From: Acidobacteriota bacterium
GTDB taxonomy: Bacteria; Acidobacteriota; Thermoanaerobaculia; Multivoradales; J023
Length of the DNA: 57,021 nt
Direction: 5' to 3'
NCBI GenBank assembly: GCA_029263395.1
Contig: JAJCXO010000028.1
Span: forward strand, 1-57,021
Shown here: positions 55,401 through 57,021 of the stretch, piece by piece
Position numbering within the stretch: position 1 is the stretch's first letter
Layout of the letters: the number at the start of each line of letters is the position of its first letter
Notes under the pieces: generated by a model
What the model saw: only the letters and a program-made list of their open reading frames with translations
What the model was told of the DNA's origin: nothing
Database searches by the model: none
Position numbers and translations under genes: made by a program

Positions 55401-57021
55401 CTCCGCCACCAGGTGTTGCCAGAAGGTTTCGAGATCGGGCGACTGTGGCATCACCCCACTCATGCCGATAATGGCGATCGGTTCGTTGGCGATCTGGCCC
55501 GGTGCTGGATGTGGTGCGGACTCCGTGCCGAGCGACGCTATCGTGAATGCAGGAACACTCTCCACCGGCACTGGCGCTACTGGAGCGGGCGCTACTGGAG
55601 CGGGCACCGAGACCTGTAACACCGGAGTTGGCGACACCGGTGCTGCCAGCTCTGGAATCACCTGCACCGGAGCTGACGAAGGCGCATCTGGCGGGCCCGT
55701 TGTTGCGGCAAAATGCCGGGCTATCTGCTCACGGTTCTCTTCGAAGACGTGACCCGATAGGCCACCCAGGGTGGGATACTCGAAAAAGATTACCGGCGTG
55801 AGGTCAAGGCCAAACTCGCGGTTGATGTCGTCGGTGAACTCGGTGAACGTGATCGAGTCGAACCCGAAGTCGCTCATGTCGGCCTCGAAGTCGACATCGT
55901 CCGAGCTCAACCCCAGAATGCCCTCCAGCTTGTCCCACATCCGCTCGCGCAATCGAGCCAAGAGCGCTTTGTCGTCCAGTGCAGCTGACATCGAGGGGTC
56001 TTGCCCCGGTGTTGCCGCCGCCACCGCCTGCAGCGGTGCGCCTTGTGGAAGGGTCACCGTTTGTAACGTGGCTCCAGCCGGGGACGTGGCTCTAGGCTGT
56101 AACGCGGGGGGCACGGCTGAGGCAGTGGGCTCCCGGGAAGCTTTCTTCTTCCGAGATGGGCCGAAAACCTGATGGATCTTTTCTGCCTCACCGTGCACCA
56201 CCATCAGATTCGACCGATCACCAGCCAGGGCAGCATCGAACAGCTCGAGACCAAGCTCTGTGGTCAGCGGCTTCATGCCCCAGTTCCGCAGCAAATGCTG
56301 CTCGAGTCGCTCGTCCAAACTCATGCCGCCTTCGCGCCACAACGGCCAAGCGATCGCGATGGTCCGGCCCGAGCGTCGACCCGCCTTGCTGGCTGCTTCC
56401 CGCTGATCGGCGAACGCCGTCAGGAATGCGTTGGCATAGGCGTAGTCACACTGGCCGGCATTACCTTGAACCCCAGCCACCGACGAGAACACCATGAAAA
56501 AGTCCAGCTGCAGACCGGCACAAGCCTGGTCCAGATTGCGTGCTCCACGCACCTTGGGGTGGAGAACCGCCAAAAAATCGTCCGCCGTTTTATTCCAGAA
56601 GTAGTTGTCGCGGAGGACGCCAGCAGCATGGACCACTCCGCGAAGCTCGCCGAATCGCTCATCGGCTGCAACCACAGCCAGCAGTCTCTCCACCGCCTCA
56701 GGGTCTCCAACATCGGCCGCGAGGTAACACACAACACAGCCTGCCGCCTCAGCTTCCCTGACGAGACTCACGAATGGATCCGCTTCACCTTCGCGTCCCA
56801 CGACCCCGGCAGAGCGCCCACTGAGCACAACCTGCAGCGCCTTACCTTCACGACGACCACGATCGATGAAATGTCGGGCCAGCAACAATCCCAGGCCACC
56901 TGCTCCACCGGTGATGAGATACGTCCCGCCATCACGAAGACCCACCGACGATGACGACTCAGTGACGGGTTTGAAGGGCAACCATTGACGCACCTGACGA
57001 CGCCCACTCCCTAACCGGACC
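30288..57021 (-). CDS. Trans-AT PKS / NRPS megasynthase (5' end outside window)
   Basis: One uninterrupted frame of at least 8,910 codons, open to the right edge. The apparent GTG start at 56993 is not real: codons upstream continue a KR structural region like the one before the second KR. The order, in residues counted from 56993, is KR1 (to 265), ACP1 (Ser380), KS (503-940, Cys674), an ACP-like insert (Trp1036), DH (His1266, Asp1479), KR2 (Tyr1991), ACP2 (Ser2159), DUF2156-like (2238-2577), PLP lyase-like (2632-3035, Lys2857), five C-A-PCP modules (PCP Ser4091, 5203, 6334, 7463, 8576) and TE (Ser8707, Asp8734, His8879). There are no AT, epimerase or methyltransferase domains. It builds a polyketide-peptide on carrier arms in the cytoplasm. 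The product is not known to me. Confidence 0.95.
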   Translation of the reverse strand, partial: VRLGSGRRQVRQWLPFKPVTESSSSVGLRDGGTYLITGGAGGLGLLLARHFIDRGRREGKALQVVLSGRSAGVVGREGEADPFVSLVREAEAAGCVVCYLAADVGDPEAVERLLAVVAADERFGELRGVVHAAGVLRDNYFWNKTADDFLAVLHPKVRGARNLDQACAGLQLDFFMVFSSVAGVQGNAGQCDYAYANAFLTAFADQREAASKAGRRSGRTIAIAWPLWREGGMSLDERLEQHLLRNWGMKPLTTELGLELFDAALAGDRSNLMVVHGEAEKIHQVFGPSRKKKASREPTASAVPPALQPRATSPAGATLQTVTLPQGAPLQAVAAATPGQDPSMSAALDDKALLARLRERMWDKLEGILGLSSDDVDFEADMSDFGFDSITFTEFTDDINREFGLDLTPVIFFEYPTLGGLSGHVFEENREQIARHFAATTGPPDAPSSAPVQVIPELAAPVSPTPVLQVSVPAPVAPAPVAPVPVESVPAFTIASLGTESAPHPAPGQIANEPIAIIGMSGVMPQSPDLETFWQHLVAEKDLITEVPPDRWDWRAVYGDPAEDKNRTNAKFGSFVPEIDCFDAAFFGISPREAELMDPQQRIFMQTVWKTLEDAGYRPSDLAGSDTGLFVGVGNYDYKELYRDYEVDLEAYTLTGSFHTILTNRISYLLDIHGPSEPVDTACSSALVAVHNAVEAIRIGNCALAIAGGINVNSSPRDHIAISKSDMLAPDGRCKTFDSRADGYTRGEGSGAVLLKPLSAAEADGDFIYGLIRGTAVNHGGKAASMTAPNPNAQADLVATAWEMTGIDPTTISYMEAHGTGTALGDPIEISGLKKAFARLYDSHGVVPPNEPHCGIGSVKSNIGHLERAAGIAGMCKVLLAMRHRQLPASIHIEAVNPFIKLDGSPFEIVRETRSWDVPTTADGRSVPRRAGVSSFGMGGVNGHVALEEYVGASGSQDTGLLGVGDAEAGEQVFVLSAKTDEALRTRATDLASFLSSASSVSMKPIIAEDSGTLSEVVNIAAEVLALGVAHLDPEEALSELGFDWESYARFGERLAKSLGLDPRQVTQSTSLAALARAASAGNREASSLDLRRVAHTLQVGREAYACRLAIVARDASDLQRQLVAFTAGEPSDAIWSGRVRRGKKAASSGQEPVDAATVGLALAGREVATLAQAWVSGSAIDWAKLYGERPPRRLPLPTYPFAKARYWVPDQRDPAKIADALADAEEATKPEDVTEPEETREPGVLAEPIVDSPLASNDSFVQLLRGDEPFVADHVIGGQVLLPGVVCLEIALAAASSGKVSGSTELSGPVSGNGPVSGTGSSGGFSVGISGSSVSGNGASGPVSRGSGLTELAGVSWQRPLVFSGAPHELRMTIAGSDAALPSGSSSWSLSCNGQKGGGVLAEGRMMPLNVKGAPARLELAAVRQRCGDAVDGATWYQRLAERGLHYGPAFQAIRSWQGNGSEALAELVLPAAAGACPFRFHPSLMDGALQTIVGLMSPEEGTPVPFALERLVPWADLPETCFAYVTRAEPGDAGKGRLVSPVRRFHVVLVDAQGNLLVRFENLSVRALGGAAKPSSNGGRQRVHVTKGPVTSGVATSLEAPPVASAKPAATTQPVSASETTVHSFRPEWIPLTGAAGLTPTAGLVLGVNSGLTSRVVDALGLSAADHVTWVQPGVAFEVTGQHRYRLAVDEVTNWRQLFEHLGQHQLPRLVVYCLPENRLPDNSHVDDLETLLPCLEAVLDQSEPVHLCCVAANPEGNLSPRIEALAGLLRTVILEETQLSATVVEVQSDGKEQSGETRETGALPAQLFEINGGFRHLLWGGRQVRQRRLVPKVVSPSPLELPPLELPQSGTYLITGGAGGLGLILARFLLRRTSGNIVLTGRSAANPELAARLVALQGWQNRGLYTQADVTREDQMAQLVADVGKRFGPLHGVFHAAGILDDGFLTNKSSARFHNVVMPKREGTLVLDAVTRDQPLACFVLFSSLSSILGNPGQADYAFGNGFMDGFARYRERLRQQGERQGKSLAVNWPLWLDGGMAISQDQIAFFEEATGVIPLATDDGLAALVAALGSNDSNVAVAPGDRDRIELALNPRTEVHDSSMAEPQVVARVLESPALRTETAALPDVATTLPQVEGFLADTFASALRTSVDEIDPDQPFDEYGVDSFLNLRIVKTLEKRVGTLPKTLLFEADTLADLAAYLVEHKIEAFASDLPANPNVERIEQERVEQERVEQAAIVPEAELEVAPPIQWTVVREDELADWPRESAVVASILEQQAWETSALARRDIAPWIFLGSYGRALFYFNEADGLCFAFCYVGAVDDFQPLADELVRYCDERQLVPYLVGDQPLASAGGQAFGAAPFGVMQRLPALSTFTLEGRAMRRLRYLVSRFAKSGECLTEEYHSGENAGTDRAIVEVVDAWCASKDMVNPYVSNVRREILAGVLPAAHRIFLTWLSDRLQNVIIITSMPNRQGYLMDLEFYGPDMPLGGLETGICHILTQLRSEEHAAYSLGATFGARLADAVVTDPAGDAVLNGLRDRGAFDGAGNLQFKNKFRPQNHQLYLSRPLAADPDRVVDILMMLANPDGGSPGLPPRSSPTGSSPPGSSTPLTSTPGSSTPGTASQTSAPSDPGQRSQRLESVGYNTLRLASEEVAVDLKTDSWAQLDNPFIRSRMELLRAQVARAPDLEATLRWLFPFAHLRVTASGRSAEGLFWQAFAKAYGSSALGEGSAEGAPGLVQNLLFPTQLYHQIENGFEAVELPQILEIHSQHLFRGGMDLEALERQLQTRKPVLACLELSNNGIGGYPVSLDSLRVTKRLLSDAGVPLMIDATRVLENALLVDPTQPWAMVKELCSQADHLTASLAKDFAVNVGGLVGTNDPQVAAYLDYPEPLDTNQAGLLALAVADRRGQLALVSERLTAVRILVEQLATAGVPIHQPAGSHGVLLDVGALPEFRDLDRPVPSFLASLYVATGLRGGAHLSGLEAWPALQNTVRLAISLGLDRQQATDLAATLINFVRQPSVALDLELVAKGQGFGAEFESTYGIKAPAQPADGVPLPSPPESPRTFPLTEGQAGIWFICRLAPESYAYNIPFAFQLGSDTDGVALRRSFQAILDRHPSLRTVFREVDGQPVQVVQDPHDVAFREHDAAQSSWDVLLEDIVATARAPFDLEQGPLFRVVLFRRDEQRPVLLINVHHLVFDGASYQLLVDELLHIYGAERLAEPHGLPEPAAAFRNFQVWQQRFLTGPEAVGLVSYWQETLAGAPHQLGLMTDFPRPDIQSFSGEFLELELDANFTSGLRGLAGTLRTNLYSLCLGAFGILLARQARVTEVLVGTAVKGRPESQFSDVIGFFVNMLPLRLDLTGNPSLTQYVLQVQTSVFGLLEHADLPFPRLIQELGLVPEANSTPLFQTSFIWQNLRSRLDREYGSGRAAQALVLEPVDGVHQIGEIELSLEVFDLQDRLKLTFKYDPSLYDRQRICRMADEYQELLAGLGSRLDTGVEELPLLPDSERHQLLNQLNNTDVAGPTPSLHTAFAAAVERFSDAPALSFGDEVMTYRTLDRRSNRLARYLRQLGVGPDVLVGVCMQRSVAMVEAVLAVFKAGGAWVPMDPFYPEDRVRMMVEDAAPPWIFADPDGVEVVTLLAPERLIPTDLEATLAAYDDSPLDEVTSAENLLYVIFTSGSTGRPKGIAMGRGAIANLLRWQIGLQSFHPGLRTVQLASLSFDISTQEFFETWLTGGELVLVSEELRRDAHGLLEFLKRRAIARMHQPFVGLQALAAAFEDVGLQPTSLREIVTAGEQLQATRQLRAFFAAIPECSFHNHYGPSEAHVITAFDLPRQPHRWSALPPVGTPIDRTRIYLLDHKLQLVPRGVPGELFVAGANLARGYLARPGLTGELFLPNPFVEGPGTSHTRGGERLYRTGDLARYGVAGQIECLGRCDHQVKVRGYRIEPGEIETLLNRQPNVREAAVVAHQLTAGDRRLVAFVVPQASDEEVDGTVRDLSDPALVTTLQEELAAQLPAYMVPSVVALLSRLPLAPSGKLDRQALTRRAEGLGVASGREHTAPRTPEEELLCGLWAEVLEVDPASIGAESHFFELGGHSLAASRLLSLVRKTLAVEVPLREIFTRPTVAGLASHLVTLKGRGEALTPPTAAEQDAGPAPLSFAQERLWFLDRMEGPSSTYTMPYAFRLEGLLDVAALNWALRAIVERHESLRTHFVEVADHCNTVGRVRQMITPPGQWSLPLVDLGHLPATVAERTAAELMARDAVDPFRLDRGPLFRFHLLDLGSNLHILTLVMHHSVSDGWSLGVLHRELTTFYGALRQARAAQAEGLDLSTAHPLPIQYADFARWQREQLRDQALENLLTYWTRQLDGAPQTLDLPTSSQRPKVQTFRGALESFHLSPELTTRLRRLAAGTRGTLFLVLEAAFAELLRRYSGASEINIGTPVANRRFAELEPLIGFFVNTLVLRNVLASRDTVRDRVATLREVVLAALDHQDLPFERLVEVLNPVRDTSRSPLFQVMFTLQNTPAPALELTGLTVSEEPQKYDVAKVDLTLYMVEADGGFSAGIEYNRDLFEAPLIRRMIGQFETLLEGFVTQPDAGISQLDCLSRAERFQLLWGWNDTAQTWSETPCGHHLVAQQAARFPDRTAIVFERQALSYGAVEQRAEQLAHHLMTRVFLGQQQRQSLVVGVFLRRSPDAIIALLAILKSGAIYLPLDPEYPRQRLKFLLRDSRCSVVVTTSALQDLLPLGDGSTRRFLLDEQAPEVASVPIGTALESAPHPVPQRQAAQVAYLIYTSGSTGIPKGVVVSHSGLLNLVRSQQQLPGAGPGTKVLQLASANFDASIWEIFWALAAGASLHLAPQERLLPGRDLAQLCDERGITNLLMIPTALAVMPTESLASVTTMIVAGDACSRELAASWSSGRRLLNAYGPTEDSVCTTLSGAIEPELAAAPSIGRPLPNHRVIVVDQALRLVPMGASGELLIGGDGVVQGYLRRPGLTAERFNPDSFGDAAGARVYRSGDLVRWGNDGTLVFQGRIDHQVKVRGFRIELGEIEALLERQPTVRESTVIVHETASGDRRLVAFVVPMIDEDGIDDNRVDEDGVDENRGAVNDVADPVLLAALRQELTAGLPAYMVPSEIALLSRFPTTPAGKLDRQTLQQRAAYRKTPVLDDRTAPQTTEEELLCGIWAEVLDLDPTAIGVESNFFELGGHSLSATSMTALVRTTFAIELPLKEVFAQPTLGALAASLPALRGPNAPIAPPRCGPRPAHLPLSLAQQRLWFLDRLEGGAPIYNVPSALRFEGALQYRALDHALGQIVARHESLRTHFEAIEGEAFQVIASQAVSRLEATDLSHLRSQDRTPESERLAHDEAVRPFDLATGPLFRALLVRLADDEHVLLLNLHHIIADGWSMNVLLQELRAMYNASCSASSSASLDTPPAASVAERDVLRDLPIQYVDYAIWQRQWLQGDALDSQLRYWQRQLAGELSVLELPSRGPRPAVESHRGGLHNFQLSSELSDGLNALARETRSTLFLVLEAAFAELLGRYSGADEVNVGTPIANRRYAELEPLIGFFVNTLVLRNMLDGSMTARQRLAATRDTALEAFAHQDLPFEKLVEVLNPVRDTSRSPLFQAMFVLHNLTARDLAMAGLTVTSWVEDWTLAKFDVTLFVAETADGLGASLEYASDLFEADLIQRLAAHWCTLLEGFVARPDAKLRDLELLSAAERRQLLVDWNATTVDLGHPPSLHGLVSDQAIRTPDAAAVSFGETTLTYRQLARRTHRLARHLRTLGVGPDVRVGLCMLRSIALAEAVAAVLEAGGAWVPLDPAYPAERLSTMVDNAAPALLWVDPTGAEALASCEVPTLFHQQMVEAAADGIDQPLPELAGPENLLFVIYTSGSTGKPKGVAMSRGAITNLIRWQVALPSFRPGLRSLQGSALSFDVSVQEMLGTWASGGELVLIDEDLRRDANALLRFLAVHAIQRIHQPFVGLQALATAFEDGGPCPRSLLEVYTAGEQLQVSPTLRAFFEALPDASLTNQYGPTESHVITAFELSSTPRDWPDLPPIGGPIANSQVYVLDRQLALVPIGAPGEQYLAGANLARGYFQRPGLTSDSFIPDPYASPPFTAPPFTAPPYTAPPFATLVEAASSAGGGRLYRTGDRARYRTDGTIEYLGRTDSQVKIRGFRIEPGEIESLLRSHDRVQEAAVIVQGPVSGSKRLVAFLVPRDLAAPRPENPAPDGSDPIEVLDDSRLQATLREFLRSQLPEVMVPSAYLVVSRLPLTATGKLHRQALANLAPEPSVAATPAARGPKSPEEELLSGIWAEVLQLEGSTLSGASHFFELGGHSLTATRLTALVRQTFGVELPVREVFAQPTLGAMAASLPALRSHNPPLAPPRPSPRPERVPLSFAQQRLWFLDRLEGGAPIYNVPTTLHLRGGLEVDALDLALREIVRRHESLRTRFGAIEGEVFQFIDPRSSTQLGVIDLSGLPRPERAVEAERLAWAGALRPFDLATGPLFRTCLWHLADDEHLLLLNLHHSIADGWSINVLLQELRTFYNGELASPTVDADLGDLPIQYADYAIWQRQWLQGEALGAQLSYWRRQLEGELPTLDLPTRGPRPAIESHRGGLHNFQLSEELTTGLNALARETRSTLFLVLETAFAELLGRYSGADEVNVGTPVANRRYAELEPLIGFFVNILVLRSALDGAATVRQRIDATREMALDAFAHQDLPFEKLVEALNPPRDTSRAPLFQALFALHNFPADVLALEGLTVQPWFQKWTISKFDISLFVGEAKGGLAASLEYASDLFEPAMIRRLANHFQTLLEGFVSQPERQVRDLDVLSEAERTQFLVGWNATTEDLQRPRSLHSVLEAQLSQGPESVAASFGEMRLTYQHLERRGNRLARHLRRLGIGPDRRVGICMQRSIALTETVVAVLKAGGAWVPLDPAYPAGRIGTIVEDADLALLLVDDAGTDALTGALADSKLSTASVRTAAVPTLSARELDAAAADCGTGPLEEFAGPQNLLFVIYTSGSTGKPKGVAMSRGAITNLIRWQIALPSFKPGLRSLQGSASSFDVSVQEMLGTWASGGELVLIDEDLRRDATALLQFLADRDIQRIHQPFVGLQALAAAFEDGGPRPASLLEVYTAGEQLQVNPTMRAFFEALPETSLCNHYGPTESHVITAFGLPPVVGDWSPLPPIGGPVANNRVYVLDPQLAPVPIDAPGELYLAGANLARGYLRRPDLTAERFIPDPFAGLALTVDPCGGGRLYRTGDRVRYREDGAIEYLGRTDAQVKIRGFRIEPGEIEALLRGHEAIRQAAVIVQQPAAGPERAAGPERATGPKRLVAFLVSTEISSVEAAAVTEAGDGVERASDAVEIVDNITLGATLREFLRSRLPEVMIPASFVFVTRLPVTPSGKLYRRGLAELVLPSSNVASNGRGPRSPEEELLCGIWADVLGLDEAALGADSHFFELGGHSLSATRLTALVRKTFGVELPVREVFARPTLAALAVSLPALRSQTSPIAPPRSGLRPEDLPLSFAQQRLWFLDQMEGGTAIYNLPVVLHLRGTLHLTALDFALQAIVRRHESLRTVFTQAGHDQQRAGGDLGEPIQIVQPPSALEANHSRLGLSDVADLAPADKEAEAQRLLREEALRPFDLASGPLFRTHVVRLTPEEHVVVLNMHHIVSDGWSMQVLLRELQTLYNCVFDQRAFDQNALDKSALDSPYPDGLVDLPIQYADYALWQRDWLRGDALETQLSYWRQQLDGAPQALDLLTRGSRPGTESHRGEWITFELPDELAGELRRLARATHSTLFLVLETAFAELLGRTSGATEINVGTPVANRRYTELESLIGFFVNMLVLRNRLDGRVTVHERIAEVREMALGAFAHQDLPFERLVEALNPLRDASRSPLFQAMFLLQDTADQNLALEGLVAEPWPMERWPEGSIAAKYELTLFMTMADDRLEGGFEFASDLFETTMVRRMAAHFRTLLEGLVERPDAEMRQLDLLSAGERNQLLQGWNDTAMELPAEPGINSPFHVQAAATPQHLALVCDSQDGHSVRWTYGELEARSRHLAGVLRGQGAGPEKRVAVLLERRQELISSLLAVLATGAAYVPLDPAYPKERLEFMLQDAGVSLLITSRSALQRSVLERSTIPANCPICFVDALEDGGQEGDRLEASADDAIEGFVSSVHPLQLAYLIYTSGSTGKPKAVAISHGAASSLLSWARGVYSRRDLEGTLVATSVCFDLSVFEIFLPLSVGGTLYLADNVIALGKMAERNAVTLLNTVPSAAAALLSAGQIPDSVRVINLAGESLTSELADQLYQLPAVERVYDLYGPSEDTTYSTVTLRRPGGAQTIGRPIDNTRLFVLDRNLELVPLGGRGELVLAGEGLARGYLERPSQTAGRFVPDSFSKAVGGRLYRTGDLARHRNDGSVSLLGRLDHQVKLRGFRIELGEIESLLRQRVEVTDALVMAASVHGEPRLLAFVRPAVATDEGAASAKLVSLLRAHLDEHLPEPMVPSELRLLAEFPQMPNGKIDRRALVATAGSERMEGQTSEPPRDRWERAVVQSFEHVLGISELGRDAHFFELGGHSLLAVRLLAVIEQDCGRRLGLPGLFRNPTVQAIAELCRRSEQRVEETPSPLVELRAGEGLPIYLVHDFQGLATTYQGLVDLLDTRRPVVGIECPGLRGECPPPTGILELAEAYVEVVQAAQPQGSVTLAGWSMGGMVALEMARLLHDQQREVARLVLIDSYAPDLIREMPAGESAVLARLVADLGLDGGMPAEVGLRKVLGLPAGQALPSGDDALGQILRLAEEVSDDDWLTTTRREGLLHPYRVMLANLASIRAYFPRQYPGRLDLIRATWRLDRPIVPPPPQLGWQNLATGPFSVTDVKGDHRSIILGPDVARLAHVLDPLVSS
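33868..33927 (-). repeat. In-frame 4 x 15-bp repeat (FDQxA/LDKSA) in C5
   Basis: Four degenerate 15-bp units encode FDQRA FDQNA LDKSA LDSPY in the loop after the HHxxxDG helix of the fifth condensation domain, a position where family members vary in length. Confidence 0.8.
34470..37860 (-). other. Megasynthase: NRPS module 4 (C-A-PCP, proline-related code)
   Basis: The C domain has HHSIADG (near residue 6524). The A-domain pocket reads D-V-Q-I-Y-A-H-V-I-K, differing from module 3 at a single position. Long stretches match module 3 at both protein and DNA level, for example around 35731-35815 versus 39121-39205. PCP Ser7463 is intact. A 3 x 18-bp AAGPER-type repeat lies in the A subdomain. 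Confidence 0.75.
35004..35057 (-). repeat. In-frame 3 x 18-bp repeat (AAGPER) in A4
   Basis: Three 18-bp units encode AAGPER AAGPER ATGPKR in the C-terminal A subdomain. Confidence 0.85.
37860..41250 (-). other. Megasynthase: NRPS module 3 (C-A-PCP, proline-related code)
   Basis: The C domain has HHIIADG (near residue 5393). The A-domain pocket reads D-V-Q-I-Y-A-Q-V-I-K, related to proline codes but with Tyr and Gln changes, so the substrate is uncertain. A 4 x 15-bp PPFTA repeat is inserted before the GGGRLYRTGD motif. PCP Ser6334 is intact. The module is strikingly similar to module 4. Confidence 0.75.
38611..38670 (-). repeat. In-frame 4 x 15-bp repeat (PPFTA) in A3
   Basis: Four tandem units based on AAGGGCGGCGCGGTA encode PPFTA/PPYTA pentapeptides in a loop before the conserved YRTGD motif. 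Confidence 0.88.
41250..44560 (-). other. Megasynthase: NRPS module 2 (C-A-PCP, Phe-like code)
   Basis: The C domain has HHSVSDG (near residue 4287). The A-domain pocket reads D-A-W-L-I-A-A-V-C-K, near phenylalanine codes such as D-A-W-T-I-A-A-V-C-K; the Thr-to-Leu change makes another hydrophobic residue possible. A 4 x 15-bp acidic repeat sits in the A subdomain. PCP Ser5203 is intact. Confidence 0.75.
41701..41760 (-). repeat. In-frame 4 x 15-bp acidic repeat in A2
   Basis: Two 30-bp units, each made of two related 15-bp halves, encode IDEDG IDDNR VDEDG VDENR in a loop of the C-terminal A subdomain. Confidence 0.85.
44560..47870 (-). other. Megasynthase: NRPS module 1 (C-A-PCP, proline-like code)
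   Basis: The condensation domain has HHLVFDG (near residue 3187) and joins the polyketide to the first amino acid. The adenylation domain has FTSGSTGRPKG, YRTGD and SGKLDR. By manual alignment to GrsA, the pocket residues read D-I-Q-M-V-A-H-V-I-K, close to the proline code D-V-Q-L-I-A-H-V-V-K. Proline or a ring analogue is the best guess. PCP Ser4091 lies in ELGGHSL. Confidence 0.8.
47890..50285 (-). other. Megasynthase: DUF2156-like domain followed by tryptophanase-like PLP domain (DUF-SH-like)
   Basis: Residues 2238-2577 resemble DUF2156, the GNAT-type C-domain of MprF lysyltransferases (FTLEGRAMRRLRYLVSRF, LMDLEFYGPDMPLGGLETG, SLGATF). Residues 2632-3035 resemble tryptophanase/tyrosine phenol-lyase: NNGIGGYPVSLDSLRVTK, LMIDATRVLENA and SLAKDFAVNVGGLVG, with Lys2857 in the place of the PLP lysine. 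A pentapeptide Ser/Thr/Pro/Gly linker joins the two. Leinamycin-type synthases carry a DUF-SH didomain after an ACP, in which a cysteine adduct is formed and its C-S bond is cleaved to leave a thiol. The same order is seen here, so sulfur insertion is inferred. Confidence 0.75.
49163..49237 (-). repeat. In-frame 5 x 15-bp repeat (SSTPG-type), DUF-PLP linker
   Basis: Five imperfect 15-bp units encode Ser/Thr/Pro/Gly pentapeptides that form a flexible linker between the DUF2156-like and PLP domains. Confidence 0.8.
50313..50357 (-). repeat. In-frame 3 x 15-bp repeat (VEQER), ACP2-DUF linker
   Basis: Three tandem units CTGTTCGACCCGTTC, the last with one change, encode a charged helical linker of EQERV pentapeptides between ACP2 and the DUF2156-like domain. 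Confidence 0.85.
50480..55490 (-). other. Megasynthase: complete KS-DH-KR-ACP polyketide module without AT
   Basis: The KS has active Cys674 in DTACSSA and the two histidines in EAHGTGT and SNIGHLE. The flanking region contains VFVLSAKTDEALR and LPLPTYPFAKARYW, as in trans-AT synthases, with an ACP-like insert near residue 1036 in which the serine is replaced (LGFDWESY). The DH has HVIGGQVLLPG (His1266) and Asp1479 in HPSLMDGALQ. KR2 has Tyr1991 and an LDD motif (GILDDG), the mark of B-type ketoreduction. ACP2 bears Ser2159 in EYGVDSF. All parts look active, so the module should leave an alpha,beta-unsaturated thioester on ACP2. Confidence 0.9.
53061..53096 (-). repeat. In-frame 2 x 18-bp repeat in a Gly/Ser-rich DH insert
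   Basis: Two near-identical 18-bp units encode GPVSGN/GPVSGT. They lie in a longer Gly/Ser-rich insert (about residues 1285-1332) within the DH fold, just after its active-site His. Confidence 0.75.
55573..55602 (-). repeat. In-frame 2 x 15-bp repeat (VAPxP), ACP1-KS linker
   Basis: GGCGCTACTGGAGCG occurs twice in tandem without change and encodes VAPAP-type pentapeptides in the linker between ACP1 and KS. Confidence 0.85.
55720..57021 (-). other. Megasynthase: KR1-ACP1 end of an upstream PKS module
   Basis: KR1 has the NADPH motif TGGAGGLG, the Ser in MVFSSVAG and the Tyr in CDYAYANAF (near residue 183), so it should reduce a beta-ketone. ACP1 carries the phosphopantetheine Ser380 in DFGFDSITFTEF. 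The KS of this module lies beyond the window. The ACP1-KS linker is rich in Ala/Pro/Val and includes a perfect 2 x 15-bp repeat. Confidence 0.9.

Noticed and set aside
31000-56000. Many plus-strand frames of 80-260 codons opposite the megasynthase
   Set aside because: They are antisense shadows of a continuous coding frame, with no domains, ribosome sites or consistent starts.
56993-56993. GTG at 56993 as the megasynthase start
   Set aside because: The frame is open upstream to the window edge, and the codons there match the sequence that precedes the second KR (GRRQVRQ versus GGRQVRQ), so the gene is truncated by the window.

Overview
The window is high-GC bacterial DNA with no RNA genes, CRISPR array or insertion sequence that I could see. 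Three things point to Acidobacteriota, perhaps a Thermoanaerobaculia-like member: an ADOP-type duplicated permease with its own PadR regulator, a secreted protein ending in a module I associate with that phylum, and a DUF5916 outer-membrane protein. This placement is inference from gene families, not from a marker gene.

Layout. Bases 1-4.3 kb (+ strand) hold the tail of a thioredoxin reductase, a MoxR/ChlI-like AAA+ ATPase, a VWA protein and a secreted protein. Bases 4.3-7.4 kb (- strand) hold an ADOP permease and a PadR repressor; the PadR start lies inside a three-copy inverted-repeat operator. A membrane histidine kinase follows on + (7.5-9.5 kb).

Bases 9.5-22.1 kb are one long minus-strand operon: ECF sigma factor, membrane anti-sigma-like protein, secreted TPR-CHAT protease, a 48-residue acidic peptide, a C25-like caspase-fold protein, a caspase, a CsgG/FlgT-like protein and a membrane-anchored CHAT protein with three extracytoplasmic beta-repeats. 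Four clan-CD protease-fold proteins with intact His/Cys pairs sit under one sigma/anti-sigma pair. This is the best candidate here for an undescribed system. Divergent from it (22.4-25.4 kb) are two related membrane proteins, a YiiX-like papain-fold enzyme and a lipoprotein.

Bases 25.6-57.0 kb are a trans-AT polyketide/peptide biosynthetic locus: a fused acyltransferase-enoylreductase gene (+), an intervening DUF5916 beta-barrel gene (-), and a single megasynthase frame of at least 8,910 codons (-) that runs off the right edge. Its visible order is KR-ACP / KS-(ACP-like)-DH-KR-ACP / DUF2156-like - tryptophanase-like PLP domain / five C-A-PCP modules / TE. The DUF2156-PLP pair occupies the place of the DUF-SH didomain of leinamycin-type synthases, which suggests sulfur insertion into the polyketide before five amino acids are added. 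The A-domain codes read as proline-like, Phe-like, proline-related twice, and Ala. The frame also carries at least eight short in-frame tandem arrays, mostly of 15-bp units and each with a different peptide.

No gap between genes exceeds about 240 bases. Domain calls come from motif reading only; no alignment or database search was run.
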